Shown one piece after another: positions 1 to 10,058 of a DNA stretch of 64,000 nucleotides. Within the stretch, counting starts at the first letter, position 1. The number at the start of each line of letters is the position of its first letter. Made by a program: the position numbers and the translations under genes. Below the pieces are notes generated by a model, which did not search any database, was not told the origin of the DNA, and saw only the letters and a program-made list of their open reading frames with translations. Source of the DNA: Bacteroidales bacterium (GTDB taxonomy: Bacteria > Bacteroidota > Bacteroidia > Bacteroidales > P3); NCBI GenBank assembly GCA_017480185.1, contig JAFVBC010000003.1:1-64000 (forward strand), given 5' to 3'.

Positions 1-88
1 AATAAATTTAATTAAAAAAAACTCAACAACGACCCTACATGATACTTGGATAATGCTAAAAAAAACTGTCGGTTATATGGAAAAAGTG

Positions 89-96
89 TAACTTTG
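89..96 (+). promoter_or_regulatory. -7 promoter element of guaB
   Basis: TAACTTTG followed by CA matches the Bacteroidota -7 consensus TAnnTTTG. It predicts transcription starting near 103, about 27 bases before the guaB ATG at 130, which argues against any start further upstream. No good TTG -33 element is visible at the usual distance. Confidence 0.65.
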
Positions 97-129
97 CACA
101 CTAATATACCCGTGCAAAATAATAACGAT

Positions 130-1602
130 ATGTATACAGACAACTCAAAATTCATTGGCGAAGGGCTCACATACGACGATGTGTTGCTCGTGCCAGCCTA
201 CTCCGAAGTGCTGCCTCGCGAAGTCAGCGTGGCATCGCGATTCTCGAAAAATATTGTTTTGAACACCCCACTCGTGTCGGCCGCCATGGACACCGTAACC
301 GAGGCTGCCATGGCCATTGGCATGGCACAAGAGGGCGGTATCGGGGTGCTGCATAAAAACATGAGCATTGAACGTCAAGCCAACGAGGTGCGCAAAGTGA
401 AGCGTGCCGAAAATGGCATGATTGTCGACCCTATAACATTGAGCAAGGATGCCAAAGTGAAAGATGCGTTGCACTTGATGGCCGAATATGGCATTGGTGG
501 CATACCCATTGTCGATTCCAACCGCATGCTCATTGGCATGGTAACCAATCGCGACCTCCGCTTTGAGCGCGACATGGAACGCCCGCTGAGCGAGATAATG
601 ATCACCAAACTCATCACCACCCACGAGGGTACCACCTTTGCCGAAGCAACCGACATACTGCAACAGCACAAGATTGAAAAACTGCCCGTGGTGAACAACG
701 AGGGGCAATTTATGGGCTTGATAACCTATCGCGACATTATCAAAACCAAAGAACGTCCCAATGCCTGCAAGGATAGCAAAGGCCGTTTGCGTGTTGCCGC
801 CGGTGTGGGCATTACGCCCGACATGATGGAGCGCGTCGACGCTTTGGTTTCGGCTGGGGCCGATGCCATTGTCATTGACACAGCTCATGGCCACAGCATT
901 CGTGTGGTTGAGGCCTTGAAACAGGTGAAGAGCAAATACACTGAAATAGACGTTGTGGTGGGCAACATAGCCACTGGCGAGGCTGCGCTGATGTTGGCCG
1001 AGGCCGGAGCCGATGCCATTAAGGTGGGTATTGGCCCAGGAAGCATCTGCTCCACTCGCATCGTGGCTGGAATAGGTGTGCCCCAACTTACGGCAATATG
1101 CGAGGTGAGCGGTGCGCTGCGCCAAAAGGGATACGATGTGCCCATCATTGCCGACGGAGGAATACGCTACAGTGGAGACGTGGTGAAAGCCCTTGCTGCT
1201 GGCGCTCACTCGGTAATGGTTGGTTCGTTGGTGGCTGGCGTTGACGAGGCTCCAGGCGAGACCATCATCTATGAGGGACGCAAATTCAAGTCGTATCGTG
1301 GCATGGGTAGCCTTGAGGCAATGCAAAGTGGCTCGAAAGATCGCTACTTCCAAGATAAAGAAACCGACGTTAAGAAACTGGTACCCGAAGGTGTGGTTGG
1401 CCGTGTGCCCTATAAAGGCACTCTTGGCGAGGTGCTCTACCAGTTGGTGGGTGGACTAAAAGCTGGCATGGGCTACACCGGTAGCGCAAACATCGAAGAC
1501 CTTCAGAAAGCCAAGTTTATACGCATTACCGATGCTGGTCGCACCGAAAGCCATCCTCACGACATTGCCATCACCCGCGAAGCACCCAACTACTCACGCT
1601 AA
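130..1602 (+). CDS. guaB: IMP dehydrogenase
   Basis: Cytoplasmic enzyme that oxidises IMP to XMP with NAD+, the committed step of GMP synthesis. The 490-residue product has the family layout: an N-terminal barrel start (EGLTYDDVLLVP), a CBS-domain pair at about residues 90-210, then the rest of the barrel. The active-site loop GSICSTR is present, with the catalytic Cys at residue 307. The later flap region and the C-terminal potassium-site region are intact. The reading frame is open back to a TTG at 46, but the promoter element at 89-96 lies inside that extension and the family normally starts at METYT-like residues, so ATG 130 is chosen. The next gene follows after 50 bases on the same strand and may be co-transcribed. 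Confidence 0.97.
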   Translation: MYTDNSKFIGEGLTYDDVLLVPAYSEVLPREVSVASRFSKNIVLNTPLVSAAMDTVTEAAMAIGMAQEGGIGVLHKNMSIERQANEVRKVKRAENGMIVDPITLSKDAKVKDALHLMAEYGIGGIPIVDSNRMLIGMVTNRDLRFERDMERPLSEIMITKLITTHEGTTFAEATDILQQHKIEKLPVVNNEGQFMGLITYRDIIKTKERPNACKDSKGRLRVAAGVGITPDMMERVDALVSAGADAIVIDTAHGHSIRVVEALKQVKSKYTEIDVVVGNIATGEAALMLAEAGADAIKVGIGPGSICSTRIVAGIGVPQLTAICEVSGALRQKGYDVPIIADGGIRYSGDVVKALAAGAHSVMVGSLVAGVDEAPGETIIYEGRKFKSYRGMGSLEAMQSGSKDRYFQDKETDVKKLVPEGVVGRVPYKGTLGEVLYQLVGGLKAGMGYTGSANIEDLQKAKFIRITDAGRTESHPHDIAITREAPNYSR

Positions 1603-1652
1603 CCTTTGACCTTTATTCAGCACAAACTCTTTCATCAACCATTAAGCAGCAA

Positions 1653-3779
1653 ATGAATAGAAACGTTAAGACAATACTTGCAACCACCCTGCTGGCAATT
1701 TTTGCGGGCACAACATGTAGCGCTCAGCAATCCGACAACGATCCTGTGGTGATGCAAGTGGCCGGAAAAGACATCCGTCAGTCGGAATTTATGAAAGAGT
1801 TTTTGCCTACAGTGGGCAAAAAGCCAGGTTCTGCCCCAACGGCATGCACCTATGAAAAACGCAAAGCCTTGGAAGACTATGTCAACCTCTTTGCCAATTT
1901 TCGCGCTAAGGTGGCTGATGCGCAGGCCGCTGGCTACGACACAGTGTTGTCGCTTGAGCGCGAATTGGCACGTTATCGCAAAGAGTTGGCTGCCCCTTAC
2001 TTGATAGATTCGGCCACATTGCAAAACCTGCTTGCCGAAGCCTATGAACGCAATAAATATGTGGTCCATGCGGCACATATATTGGTAAAGTGCGAACCAG
2101 ACGCCTCGGCGGCCGACACACTTGAGGCATTGAAACGTGCATTGCAGTTGCGTGGGCGTGCCCTAAAGGGCGAAGACTTTAACAAGTTGGCTGCCGAAGA
2201 GGTGAATCGCGGCGCAAAGAAAGGTCAACGGGTTCAGCCACGTGACGATGAGGGCGACCTCGGCTACTTCACGGTTTTCAACATGGTATATCCTTTCGAG
2301 AACGCCGCCTACACTTTGAAACCTGGCGAATTGAGCATGCCTGTGCGCACACGCTTTGGCTACCACATCATTAAGGTCTATGATAAGGTGCCATTCTATG
2401 GTCGCACCACGTTTGCCCACATTTGGTTGCGTGCTGCCGACAGCAGCGCTCGTAGACCAGAATTGGGCACAATAATGCAGCAACTCGACGAAGGTACCCC
2501 CTTTGCAATCGTAGCCCGTCGCAGCGACGAGCGTACATCTGCCAGCAATGGTGGTTTGGTGGAGCATATTGAGGTAAATCAAATGATGCCACAATATGTC
2601 TATCAGTTGGCCCGCCTTAAAGAGGGAGAATATTCACGTCCGTTCTTCACCCCCTTTGGATGGCACATTGTGCAGTTGGTGAAGCGCGACACGTTGCCTC
2701 CGTATGACTTCATGACGCCCTATTACAAGCAGCGCATGACGCGCGACGAACAGCGTGGTGGCGCCTCAAGACGCAAATTTGCCGCCGACAGCCGTGCACA
2801 GTATGGCATTGTCGACCGTACGGTTACTCCACGTGAACAAGCCCCAAAGAAAGGAAAGGCAAAAAAAGCAAAGGTCGAGAAACCTGTGATGATGGCATCA
2901 CTTGACCAGTTGATAGAAAAGATACCCGACTCGGTGATGCGTGGCAAGTGGCAATATCGCGAAGCCGATTTTGAAGACACCTGTGTGTTGGTGGTTACTC
3001 CTGCCCAAAGCTATGGCGTGAAAGATGTGGCACGATACATTCGTAAGCATCAAAAGTCGGAGAAAAAAATGGCAAAGGATTACTACATCCGCGAACGTTA
3101 TAATGCTTTCCTCGACAGTGTGTCAATAGTATATGCCGAGAGTCAGCTTGAAAATGCCCATCCAGAATTTGCTGCTTTGATTGATGAGTACCGTCGTGGA
3201 CTTATGATTTTTAATTATTGCGATGATAGCATTTGGAGTAAGGCTCTGCACGACACGGTTGGTTTTGTCGCATTCTTTGAAAGTGAAAGTCCGAAGAAAC
3301 GGCTTGATAACCCCGACGATTCGATGTTCTTCTGGAATACACGTGCCCGATTGGTTGAAGTAAACGTGGCCGACAGCGCATGTCTTGCTCCACAAAAGGC
3401 TATAAAGGTGGCCAATAAGGCATTGAACAAAGATTTCTCGTCGTCGCAAATACTGGAACGAATGCAGTCTGCACAGAGCAAGAAACATGCCAAGGAAGGT
3501 CAGATAAGCGTAGAGGTTCATTTGGTTGAAGCTGGCCATCAGACTATTTTGACCGACAATCAGTGGAGTAAAGGCGTTTATGCAACACCTTCTGCTAAAG
3601 GATATAAGGTGGTTATTGTTCAAGATGTAATTGAACCAACTTTGAAGTCGCGTCAAGAAGCCAGAGGCTACTATCTCAACGAGTATCAGAACGACATTGA
3701 GCGTAGGTTGAATCAACGGCTGCGCGACAAGTACAATGTGAAGATTAACTGGGATGTTGTCAACGAAATAACCTACTAA
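1653..3779 (+). CDS. Periplasmic peptidyl-prolyl isomerase (PpiC/SurA type), large
   Basis: Exported 708-residue protein with a signal peptide (about 1-24, ending near CSAQQ). Two parvulin-type rotamase domains follow at about 135-245 and 250-348; each begins with a His-Ile segment (AAHILV, FAHIWL) and ends with a GYHII or GWHIV strand, as in PpiC repeats. A Lys-rich linker at about 390-415 precedes a long C-terminal region without a recognised domain. It is likely a chaperone for outer-membrane proteins in the periplasm. It is the first of two adjacent parvulin genes (32 bases to the next start). Family assignment is firm; its clients are unknown. Confidence 0.88.
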   Translation: MNRNVKTILATTLLAIFAGTTCSAQQSDNDPVVMQVAGKDIRQSEFMKEFLPTVGKKPGSAPTACTYEKRKALEDYVNLFANFRAKVADAQAAGYDTVLSLERELARYRKELAAPYLIDSATLQNLLAEAYERNKYVVHAAHILVKCEPDASAADTLEALKRALQLRGRALKGEDFNKLAAEEVNRGAKKGQRVQPRDDEGDLGYFTVFNMVYPFENAAYTLKPGELSMPVRTRFGYHIIKVYDKVPFYGRTTFAHIWLRAADSSARRPELGTIMQQLDEGTPFAIVARRSDERTSASNGGLVEHIEVNQMMPQYVYQLARLKEGEYSRPFFTPFGWHIVQLVKRDTLPPYDFMTPYYKQRMTRDEQRGGASRRKFAADSRAQYGIVDRTVTPREQAPKKGKAKKAKVEKPVMMASLDQLIEKIPDSVMRGKWQYREADFEDTCVLVVTPAQSYGVKDVARYIRKHQKSEKKMAKDYYIRERYNAFLDSVSIVYAESQLENAHPEFAALIDEYRRGLMIFNYCDDSIWSKALHDTVGFVAFFESESPKKRLDNPDDSMFFWNTRARLVEVNVADSACLAPQKAIKVANKALNKDFSSSQILERMQSAQSKKHAKEGQISVEVHLVEAGHQTILTDNQWSKGVYATPSAKGYKVVIVQDVIEPTLKSRQEARGYYLNEYQNDIERRLNQRLRDKYNVKINWDVVNEITY

Positions 3780-3811
3780 ACGCAAAGTTGCAGCTTAAAC
3801 ACACATCACAA

Positions 3812-5155
3812 ATGAAGAACGTTTCGGCATTGTTTGCTTTCCTTGCCTGTTGCACATTGACGTTTGCTCAGCAAGAAACAACGATAGATGGAGTAGCGGC
3901 CGTGGTTGGAAAGAATATCGTAAAGTATTCCGACATTGAGCGCTCCTTTGCTCAAATGCGTATAAAGCAGGGCATTGAAAATGCACAAGCCAATAAATGT
4001 GCCATACTTGAAAATCTTATCCTCAACCAGTTGCTGGTTCACAAAGGCGAGATAGATAGTGTTGAGGTGAGCGACGACGAGGTCGGTCAATATGTGCAAT
4101 ATTACCTAAAGAACGACATGCGCCAGTATGGCACCAAGGAGGCTTTGCGCGAGGCCACCGGTTTTACCTACGATGAATTGAAAGAGCAGTATGAACGTAT
4201 GCTCAAACAAAGTCTGCTGGCACGTCGTGTGGAATATCAAATAACTGAAAATGTTAAGATAACGCCTCGTGAAGTAAACGACTTCTTTAATACTATACCC
4301 GCCGATAGCCTGCCTATGATGCCAGAGAGATACGAACTGTCTGAAATAGTCATTGAGCCAAACATTTCTGAAACTGAACGCGATAGGGTTCGCACTCAGT
4401 TGGCTGAATTGCGAGAAAGAGTGATAAAAGGCGAAAAGTTCTCGATGCTGGCAACCCTATATTCGCAAGACCCAGGTTCGGCTTCAAAAGGTGGTGAGTT
4501 GGGTTTTTTCTCGCGTGGCGATATGGTTGGCGAGTTTGAGTCGGCTGCGTTCGCTCTGAAACCAGGTGAAGTAAGCCCCATAATCGAGACACAATACGGC
4601 TTTCATATTTTGCAAATGATTGAACGACGTGGCAGTACGGTTAACGTCCGCCATATTCTTATCATACCCAAAGTATCGTCCGACGACCTCCTTAAGGCAC
4701 GTATTACGCTTGATAGCATTGCACAAGAAATAAGAAAGGGGACGTTGTCGTTTGAAGAGGCTGCAAAAAAACACTCTACAGCGTCGACAGGGTCGCAAGG
4801 TGGCATGGCCATAAATCCTAATGATGGCACTTCAAAATTCGACAAAAATGCCGTAAAAGAGCTCTTTCCGATGGTTGGTATCAGCGGTATGGACGAAGGC
4901 CAAATATCAAACGCCACTGCCATGAAGACTGCCGACAATCGTGATGCATACAGAATTGTGCGGCTAAACAAAAAAGAGCCAGAGCATGTGGCTAACATTG
5001 TTGACGACTACGACAATATCTACAATGCAGCCCTTGCCAATGCAAAACAAGAGGCTATGCGCGCATGGGCAAAGAAGCAAGCCTCTATAACGTATATACA
5101 TATCTCCGACGAGTATAAGGACTGCGCTTTTGACAATCTGCAACTAAACAAATGA
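3812..5155 (+). CDS. SurA-like peptidyl-prolyl isomerase
   Basis: Periplasmic chaperone of 447 residues with a signal peptide ending near LTFAQQ. It has the SurA N-terminal helical domain (about 25-170, beginning TIDGVAAVVGKNIVKYSDIE) followed by two parvulin domains (about 175-280 and 285-380), including the GELGFFSRGDMVGEFE segment typical of the family. An in-frame TTG at 3788 would add eight residues before the signal peptide; ATG 3812 gives a normal signal sequence and is preferred. The stop overlaps the next start by four bases (ATGA), indicating translational coupling to the MoxR gene. Confidence 0.92.
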   Translation: MKNVSALFAFLACCTLTFAQQETTIDGVAAVVGKNIVKYSDIERSFAQMRIKQGIENAQANKCAILENLILNQLLVHKGEIDSVEVSDDEVGQYVQYYLKNDMRQYGTKEALREATGFTYDELKEQYERMLKQSLLARRVEYQITENVKITPREVNDFFNTIPADSLPMMPERYELSEIVIEPNISETERDRVRTQLAELRERVIKGEKFSMLATLYSQDPGSASKGGELGFFSRGDMVGEFESAAFALKPGEVSPIIETQYGFHILQMIERRGSTVNVRHILIIPKVSSDDLLKARITLDSIAQEIRKGTLSFEEAAKKHSTASTGSQGGMAINPNDGTSKFDKNAVKELFPMVGISGMDEGQISNATAMKTADNRDAYRIVRLNKKEPEHVANIVDDYDNIYNAALANAKQEAMRAWAKKQASITYIHISDEYKDCAFDNLQLNK

Positions 5156-6111
5156 CCGATAAGGAACAGGTAGATGGCTTGGTTGTAAAATATCAAGCCC
5201 TTAAAAATGAGATAGGGAAAGTAATAGTAGGACAAGACCATGCTGTCGACAGCCTTCTGCTGTCGGTCTTCACGGGTGGGCACTGTCTGCTTATGGGTGT
5301 GCCAGGATTGGCCAAGACGCTGATGGTTAATACCCTTGCACGCACGCTTGGTCTCTCCTTTAACCGTATACAATTCACCCCCGATTTAATGCCGTCGGAC
5401 ATAACAGGGGCAGAGATTCTTGATGAAAGTCGCACTTTCAGATTTATAAAAGGTCCTGTCTTTGCCAATATCGTTTTGGCTGATGAGATAAACAGAACTC
5501 CACCCAAAACACAGGCTGCACTGCTTGAGGCTATGCAAGAAAAGGTTGTAACGGTTAATGGAAAGAGTTATCCCCTTGATGCTCCTTTTTTTGTTCTTGC
5601 CACACAAAACCCGATTGAACAAGAGGGAACATATCCTTTGCCAGAAGCCCAGTTGGATAGATTTATGTTCAATGTGCAATTGAATTATCCATCGTTCAAA
5701 GAGGAGGTAGACATTGTGAAAAGGACCACGGCGAATGCACAAGTGGAGTTGCAGACCGTATTGTCGGCAAGTGAGATTGTAGACATACAGAACCTTGTGC
5801 GACGCATGCCTGTGGCGGATAACGTGGTCGAAAAAGCGGTGTCGATAGTTGCATCAACGCGCCCCAATGCTCTTTCTAAAACAGCTGATGAAATTAGGCG
5901 ATATATTTCGTGGGGTGCTGGTCCACGTGCTTCGCAATACCTTATCATGGCCGCCAAAACGCATGCTGCACTGCATGGTAAATACTCGCCCGATGGGGAG
6001 GATGTAGCAGCCATTGCTCCCGAGGTACTGCGACATCGCATTGTTCGCAACTACTATGCCGAAGCAGAAGGGGTGAGTACCGACGACATAATTGCACAAA
6101 TATTGAAATGA
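5152..6111 (+). CDS. MoxR-family AAA+ ATPase
   Basis: Cytoplasmic AAA+ ATPase of 319 residues, normal for MoxR. Visible motifs are Walker A (GVPGLAKT), Walker B (VLADEINR), sensor 1 (ATQNP) and the MoxR signature EGTYPLPEAQLDRF. MoxR proteins act as chaperone-like ATPases, usually with a DUF58/VWA partner encoded next door. Here no DUF58 or VWA gene follows; the neighbours are parvulin chaperones upstream and an unknown exported protein downstream, each overlapping by four bases. The family is certain, the substrate is unknown. Confidence 0.93.
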   Translation: MTDKEQVDGLVVKYQALKNEIGKVIVGQDHAVDSLLLSVFTGGHCLLMGVPGLAKTLMVNTLARTLGLSFNRIQFTPDLMPSDITGAEILDESRTFRFIKGPVFANIVLADEINRTPPKTQAALLEAMQEKVVTVNGKSYPLDAPFFVLATQNPIEQEGTYPLPEAQLDRFMFNVQLNYPSFKEEVDIVKRTTANAQVELQTVLSASEIVDIQNLVRRMPVADNVVEKAVSIVASTRPNALSKTADEIRRYISWGAGPRASQYLIMAAKTHAALHGKYSPDGEDVAAIAPEVLRHRIVRNYYAEAEGVSTDDIIAQILK

Positions 6112-7385
6112 AACCGCTAATTATAAAGCGTTTCTTTGTTGCTTTGTCTACAACTATTTGCTTGCTGTGCAGTTGTTGGTCGGCACAAGGTCAGTCGGGA
6201 CTATATATTCCTTCGGCAAAGCCTATTCGTAACCTACAGAAAGCACTGGAGGAACCCGAGGTTTTCTCTCTGCTTATAAAGTACCATGGCGCAGATTCAA
6301 ACTATGCTATAGACGATCTCGACTTGCTTGATTCTGCCTACCGTATAGCTTTCAATCACGATAATCAATACTATTATGAGTTAACGATAGAGGGGTACGG
6401 TGATGCAGATACACTGTTAACACAAACAAGGGTTCTCAATATTCACCGCTATCTTGCAATGCGAGGTGGCGAAAACAGGATATTACGAACAAAGAGAAAT
6501 AGGATTTATAGTTCTTGTTTTGGTGACACAACCGAGTTAATACGCTACGAGGTGCCAACACACCTTGCCGTTTACGACTGCAATATCCTCCCCGACAGTA
6601 GGAAACATCTGAATAAAAACATTGATTTATCCAATAGCGTACTGTTGACGTTTAGAAACAATCAGGCAGAGTGTGTGGGAGAAATAAGTGGTTGTGCGAT
6701 ACCTACTGTTGATAGCATCGTGAAAAATAAATATGTATCGCTACATATAAAACGTGGGGCAATCTATTCGGTTAACGACACTAAAGATACTTGTCCCAAC
6801 CGTTTTACTCTGAAAATTGAGGAAAATCTTGACTATAAGCCAATCATTGAGAGATACTCCCTTATTCCACACAAAAAACAGGTGCTTGTTCAGGCTGGAT
6901 TTGTGGTGCTCTCGGCCAAATATCTTTACCCTCTTGATTCGTGTCGTGTTGTTCAGCGCGACTCTATTTTTTTGCGTATGGTTGCCACGCAAGAGCAGGT
7001 AAATGCGAAGTTGAAATTCTTCACCAAGATAAATACCTCGCGTGGAATGGAGTATAAAGCTCTCGCAACTAAGAAAGTGGTTGATGGAGGAACAACATAT
7101 CTTCAAGCAACAATCAATGCGGGACAATTCGATACCATATACATCGGCAAACGCATACAAGAAGATGAGCTGAAGAGTTACTTTTACGAGGTAGGCTCAA
7201 ATATCGAGGCTGCCAGTTTCTTGTACGGAAAAAAATACTATGTACCATACCGAATGGGTAAAGATGGTTCTTATGAATTGAAAAAAAAGTTCAAAGAAAT
7301 GTTCCGTATTGTCGACACTTCTAATGTTGAAAGGACGAGCAAAACAAAGAAACAAAAGACCGATCCTGAAGAAATCATTGATTGA
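6108..7385 (+). CDS. Exported protein of unknown function
   Basis: A 425-residue protein with an N-terminal signal sequence (about 1-29); the segment LLCSC could be a weak lipobox, but cleavage after SAQGQ by signal peptidase I is as likely. Residues about 60-115 (ending YELTIEGYGDADTLL) resemble the core of an OmpA-type domain in pattern, though key residues for peptidoglycan binding are not clear. The tail is Lys-rich. The start overlaps the MoxR stop (ATGA), so it probably belongs to the guaB-parvulin-moxR operon and may act in the periplasm with the two chaperones. No function is assigned. Confidence 0.75.
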   Translation: MKPLIIKRFFVALSTTICLLCSCWSAQGQSGLYIPSAKPIRNLQKALEEPEVFSLLIKYHGADSNYAIDDLDLLDSAYRIAFNHDNQYYYELTIEGYGDADTLLTQTRVLNIHRYLAMRGGENRILRTKRNRIYSSCFGDTTELIRYEVPTHLAVYDCNILPDSRKHLNKNIDLSNSVLLTFRNNQAECVGEISGCAIPTVDSIVKNKYVSLHIKRGAIYSVNDTKDTCPNRFTLKIEENLDYKPIIERYSLIPHKKQVLVQAGFVVLSAKYLYPLDSCRVVQRDSIFLRMVATQEQVNAKLKFFTKINTSRGMEYKALATKKVVDGGTTYLQATINAGQFDTIYIGKRIQEDELKSYFYEVGSNIEAASFLYGKKYYVPYRMGKDGSYELKKKFKEMFRIVDTSNVERTSKTKKQKTDPEEIID

Positions 7386-7402
7386 TAAAATAGCATTGCA
7401 TT

Positions 7403-8221
7403 ATGGCTTATCTGCAAACAGATGTAACTAAAGTTACAACACGAGTCTTGCAAAACATGAAACTCAACGGCGAAAAAATAGCCATGCTAACAGCCTACGA
7501 CTATTCTATGGCATCGCTGCTTGAGGCAACAAAGATAGATGTGGTACTTGTTGGAGACTCTGCGGCCAATGTTATGGAAGGCTTTAAGACAACATTGCCC
7601 ATCACGCTTGACGAGATGATCGTTTATGCATCGTCAGTTGTTCGAGCCATCACCCGAGCTTTGGTAGTGGTTGACATGCCTTTTGGTACCTATCAAGGCA
7701 ATTCCAAGCAGGCATTGGCTTCGGCTATAAGGATTATGAAAGAAACTGGTGCTGATGCCATAAAACTGGAGGGTGGGGTAGAGGTACTTGAATCGGTGCA
7801 ACGTATTCTGTCGGCAGGCATACCTGTCATGGGACACCTGGGACTCACCCCCCAAAGTATCAATAAATTTGGTACATACGTGGTGCGAGCAACTGACCAA
7901 GAGGAAGCCGATCGCCTCAAACAAGATGCCCTTAAACTGGAAGAGGCTGGCTGCTTTTCCATAGTGTTGGAGAAAATACCAGCAAAACTTGCGCAGGAAG
8001 TTACGGCATCATTGAAGATTCCAACTATTGGTATCGGTGCAGGTGCAGCCGTAGACGGACAAGTGTTGGTGCTGCAAGATATGCTGGGAATAACCCAGCA
8101 ATTCAAGCCTCGCTATTTGCGCACGTATGGCACTTTCGGTAGCGATATTATAACGGCCGTAAAAAAATATATCTCCGATGTAAAAAGTCGCGACTTCCCG
8201 AATGAAAAAGAGCAGTATTAG
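7403..8221 (+). CDS. panB: 3-methyl-2-oxobutanoate hydroxymethyltransferase
   Basis: Transfers a hydroxymethyl group from methylene-tetrahydrofolate to alpha-ketoisovalerate to give ketopantoate, the first step of pantothenate (and so CoA) synthesis. The 272 residues show the family motifs: [11 protein letters not shown] near the N-terminus, [12 protein letters not shown] with metal-binding Asp, DMPFGTY, the HLGLTPQS loop, and IPTIGIGAG toward the C-terminus. The start lies 17 bases after the preceding stop. The last codons run into a terminator hairpin shared with the convergent glycosyltransferase gene. panC and panD are not in the window. Confidence 0.96.
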   Translation: MAYLQTDVTKVTTRVLQNMKLNGEKIAMLTAYDYSMASLLEATKIDVVLVGDSAANVMEGFKTTLPITLDEMIVYASSVVRAITRALVVVDMPFGTYQGNSKQALASAIRIMKETGADAIKLEGGVEVLESVQRILSAGIPVMGHLGLTPQSINKFGTYVVRATDQEEADRLKQDALKLEEAGCFSIVLEKIPAKLAQEVTASLKIPTIGIGAGAAVDGQVLVLQDMLGITQQFKPRYLRTYGTFGSDIITAVKKYISDVKSRDFPNEKEQY

Positions 8222-8232
8222 GCTGCTCTTTT
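8206..8232. terminator. Bidirectional terminator between panB and the glycosyltransferase
   Basis: A perfect 10-bp inverted repeat, AAAAGAGCAG and CTGCTCTTTT, separated by seven bases. It has T-rich tails in both directions and lies between converging genes; the left arm is inside the panB coding end. Confidence 0.8.
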
Positions 8233-8234
8233 CT

Positions 8235-9242
8235 TTATGAAAACTTCTTCGGAAGGGCACTAAAAGTAGTGCGTCGCAGCAGGTAATGTTCAAAAAGCAG
8301 TAGGCCTTTATACATCCGACTGACCTCGATTTGTACAATCTTCTTTCTCTTTTCTTTTAACGAGGGTTTCATCTTTCGGAATGCTCGATGTGCTTTTGCA
8401 ACGGCTTGACTCTCTTTTGGATGCCCCTCAAGTAAGAATTTAAGCGCAGCAACACCATCGAGCAACATTCTCAAGGCAATTACACGGTGCAACCTTTTTT
8501 GTGGCAAATTCTTGTATAACATTGCCAAATTATTGCGAAAGTTTAATTGAGCCTTGAAGGGCGACGACTTGGGTAGTGTGCCACCTCCGACATGCACCAC
8601 TACAGAATTGGGGCAATACATCACCTTACAGCCACTATTCTTCGCTCGCCAACAAAAATCAATCTCTTCCATGTGGGCAAAAAAGTCGGAATCGAAGCCA
8701 CTCAACTTTCTCCACACGTCGGCTCTTACCATCATTGCTGCACCAGTTGCCCAAAATATTTCACATTCGTCGTCATACTGACCGTTATCTTTTTCAATGT
8801 GATTAAACAGCCTTCCGCGGCAAAATGGGTATCCGTACTTATCAATAAATCCTCCTGCTGCCCCTGCATACTCAAACCTCTCGCGGTCGTCAAACATCCT
8901 TATTTTGGGTTGAATGATGGCCACGTCGGGGTACTTATCCATCATTCTCTCCATGTTTGTCAACCAGTTGGGAGTACATTCAACATCGTTGTTCAGTAGC
9001 AAAAAATATTTATGGGGCAACTGGCTCAACGCACGATTATAACCTTCTGCAAATCCATAGTTTTTATCAAGTAGTATAAGGGGGATTGAGGGGTAGCATT
9101 CCTGCATGAAGGCCACCGAGTTGTCGGTAGATCCATTGTCGGCCACAATGATGTCGGCTTCAGTGTTGGCTATCACCGATGGCAAAAAACGTTCAAGCAT
9201 CTTTTGCCCATTCCAGTTCAGTATTACTACTGCAGTATTCAT
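8235..9242 (-). CDS. Family 2 glycosyltransferase (rhamnosyltransferase-like)
   Basis: A 335-residue GT-A fold glycosyltransferase. It begins TAVVILNWNG, typical of the WbbL-like subset, with the nucleotide-binding DNGSTDNS at about 36-43 and the metal-binding region LLLNNDVE. Further on come the acceptor-side FWATGAAMMVR and the ED-type segment FFAHMEEIDFCWR. It probably adds a sugar to a surface polysaccharide or lipid. It is the last gene of a four-gene minus-strand run with the LpxL-like acyltransferase four bases upstream, which suggests an envelope lipid or glycolipid role. Donor and acceptor cannot be read from sequence. Confidence 0.9.
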   Translation of the reverse strand: MNTAVVILNWNGQKMLERFLPSVIANTEADIIVADNGSTDNSVAFMQECYPSIPLILLDKNYGFAEGYNRALSQLPHKYFLLLNNDVECTPNWLTNMERMMDKYPDVAIIQPKIRMFDDRERFEYAGAAGGFIDKYGYPFCRGRLFNHIEKDNGQYDDECEIFWATGAAMMVRADVWRKLSGFDSDFFAHMEEIDFCWRAKNSGCKVMYCPNSVVVHVGGGTLPKSSPFKAQLNFRNNLAMLYKNLPQKRLHRVIALRMLLDGVAALKFLLEGHPKESQAVAKAHRAFRKMKPSLKEKRKKIVQIEVSRMYKGLLLFEHYLLRRTTFSALPKKFS

Positions 9243-9246
9243 CTTT

Positions 9247-10056
9247 TCATTGATTTCTCTTCAGTTTCCAACGTCGATGGCTCCAGAGCCAGTATTCGGG
9301 TTGTTCTATAATGTCGTGCTCAAGCATGCTGGCATACAGTTTTGTTATGCCGTAGGGTTCACATTTTTGTGGCTCAAGGCATAGTGGCGAGAATGTTACC
9401 TCGTATTGTCCGCGTCTGACCTTATTCACTTTGTAGTAGAATACAGGATAGTTGTACTTGCGGGCGAAATATTCAGCACCGTACAAAAATGCAGTATCAT
9501 GGTTCAAAAACTGTATCCATACGCTTTTTACAGGATTGGAGGGCGATTGGTCAGAGAGCATCATCAAAGCACATGGTACCCGATGACGGTGATAAAAATC
9601 AACCACCTGACGCACATCGCGGTGGTCAACCACCTCTGTGCCATAGCGCGTGCGTCTACGTGTAATATAGTTGGCCGTCAGTTTGTCGTTCAATTGCTTG
9701 CCCACACCTATGCCATGATGCAACATTTGCATGTTAAGCGATGTTACCATGTATTCCCAATTATTGTAGTGTGCCGACATCAGTATAATGGTTTGACCAC
9801 GTTCAAAATAAGGATCAATCAGTTGTCGATTGACAAACCGATACCGCCGCTTAATGGCACGTGGCGAAGCATATAGGTTGTGCAGCGCTTCAACCAGCAG
9901 GTCGGAAAGGTGATGGTAGTAGGCTCGTTCTATGTGTTGTAGCTCTTTTTTGCTTTTTTGTGGAAATGCTGAAGCGAGGTTTTGGCGCACCACATCTTTG
10001 CGGTAGCCAGCAACAACGTAGGCAATAAAGAAAATGATGTCAGATAGTAGCCGCAT
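9247..10056 (-). CDS. LpxL/HtrB-like lipid A acyltransferase
   Basis: Inner-membrane lysophospholipid acyltransferase family protein of 269 residues. It starts with a hydrophobic N-terminal segment, then VVRQNLASAFP, which matches the conserved N-terminal part of LpxL-type enzymes. The catalytic HX4(D/E) motif is present as HYNNWE at about residue 96. Members transfer the secondary acyl chain to Kdo-lipid A or related lipids. It lies between the GWxTD gene (two-base gap) and a glycosyltransferase, which fits envelope lipid synthesis. The exact acyl donor is unknown. Confidence 0.88.
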   Translation of the reverse strand: MRLLSDIIFFIAYVVAGYRKDVVRQNLASAFPQKSKKELQHIERAYYHHLSDLLVEALHNLYASPRAIKRRYRFVNRQLIDPYFERGQTIILMSAHYNNWEYMVTSLNMQMLHHGIGVGKQLNDKLTANYITRRRTRYGTEVVDHRDVRQVVDFYHRHRVPCALMMLSDQSPSNPVKSVWIQFLNHDTAFLYGAEYFARKYNYPVFYYKVNKVRRGQYEVTFSPLCLEPQKCEPYGITKLYASMLEHDIIEQPEYWLWSHRRWKLKRNQ

Positions 10057-10058
10057 AT

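Noticed and set aside
46..129. N-terminal extension of guaB starting at TTG 46
   Set aside because: A -7 promoter element lies inside it and the family N-terminus begins at ATG 130.
145..1353. 402-codon open frame on the minus strand opposite guaB
   Set aside because: Antisense to a certain gene, composition follows codon positions of guaB, no promoter or domain.
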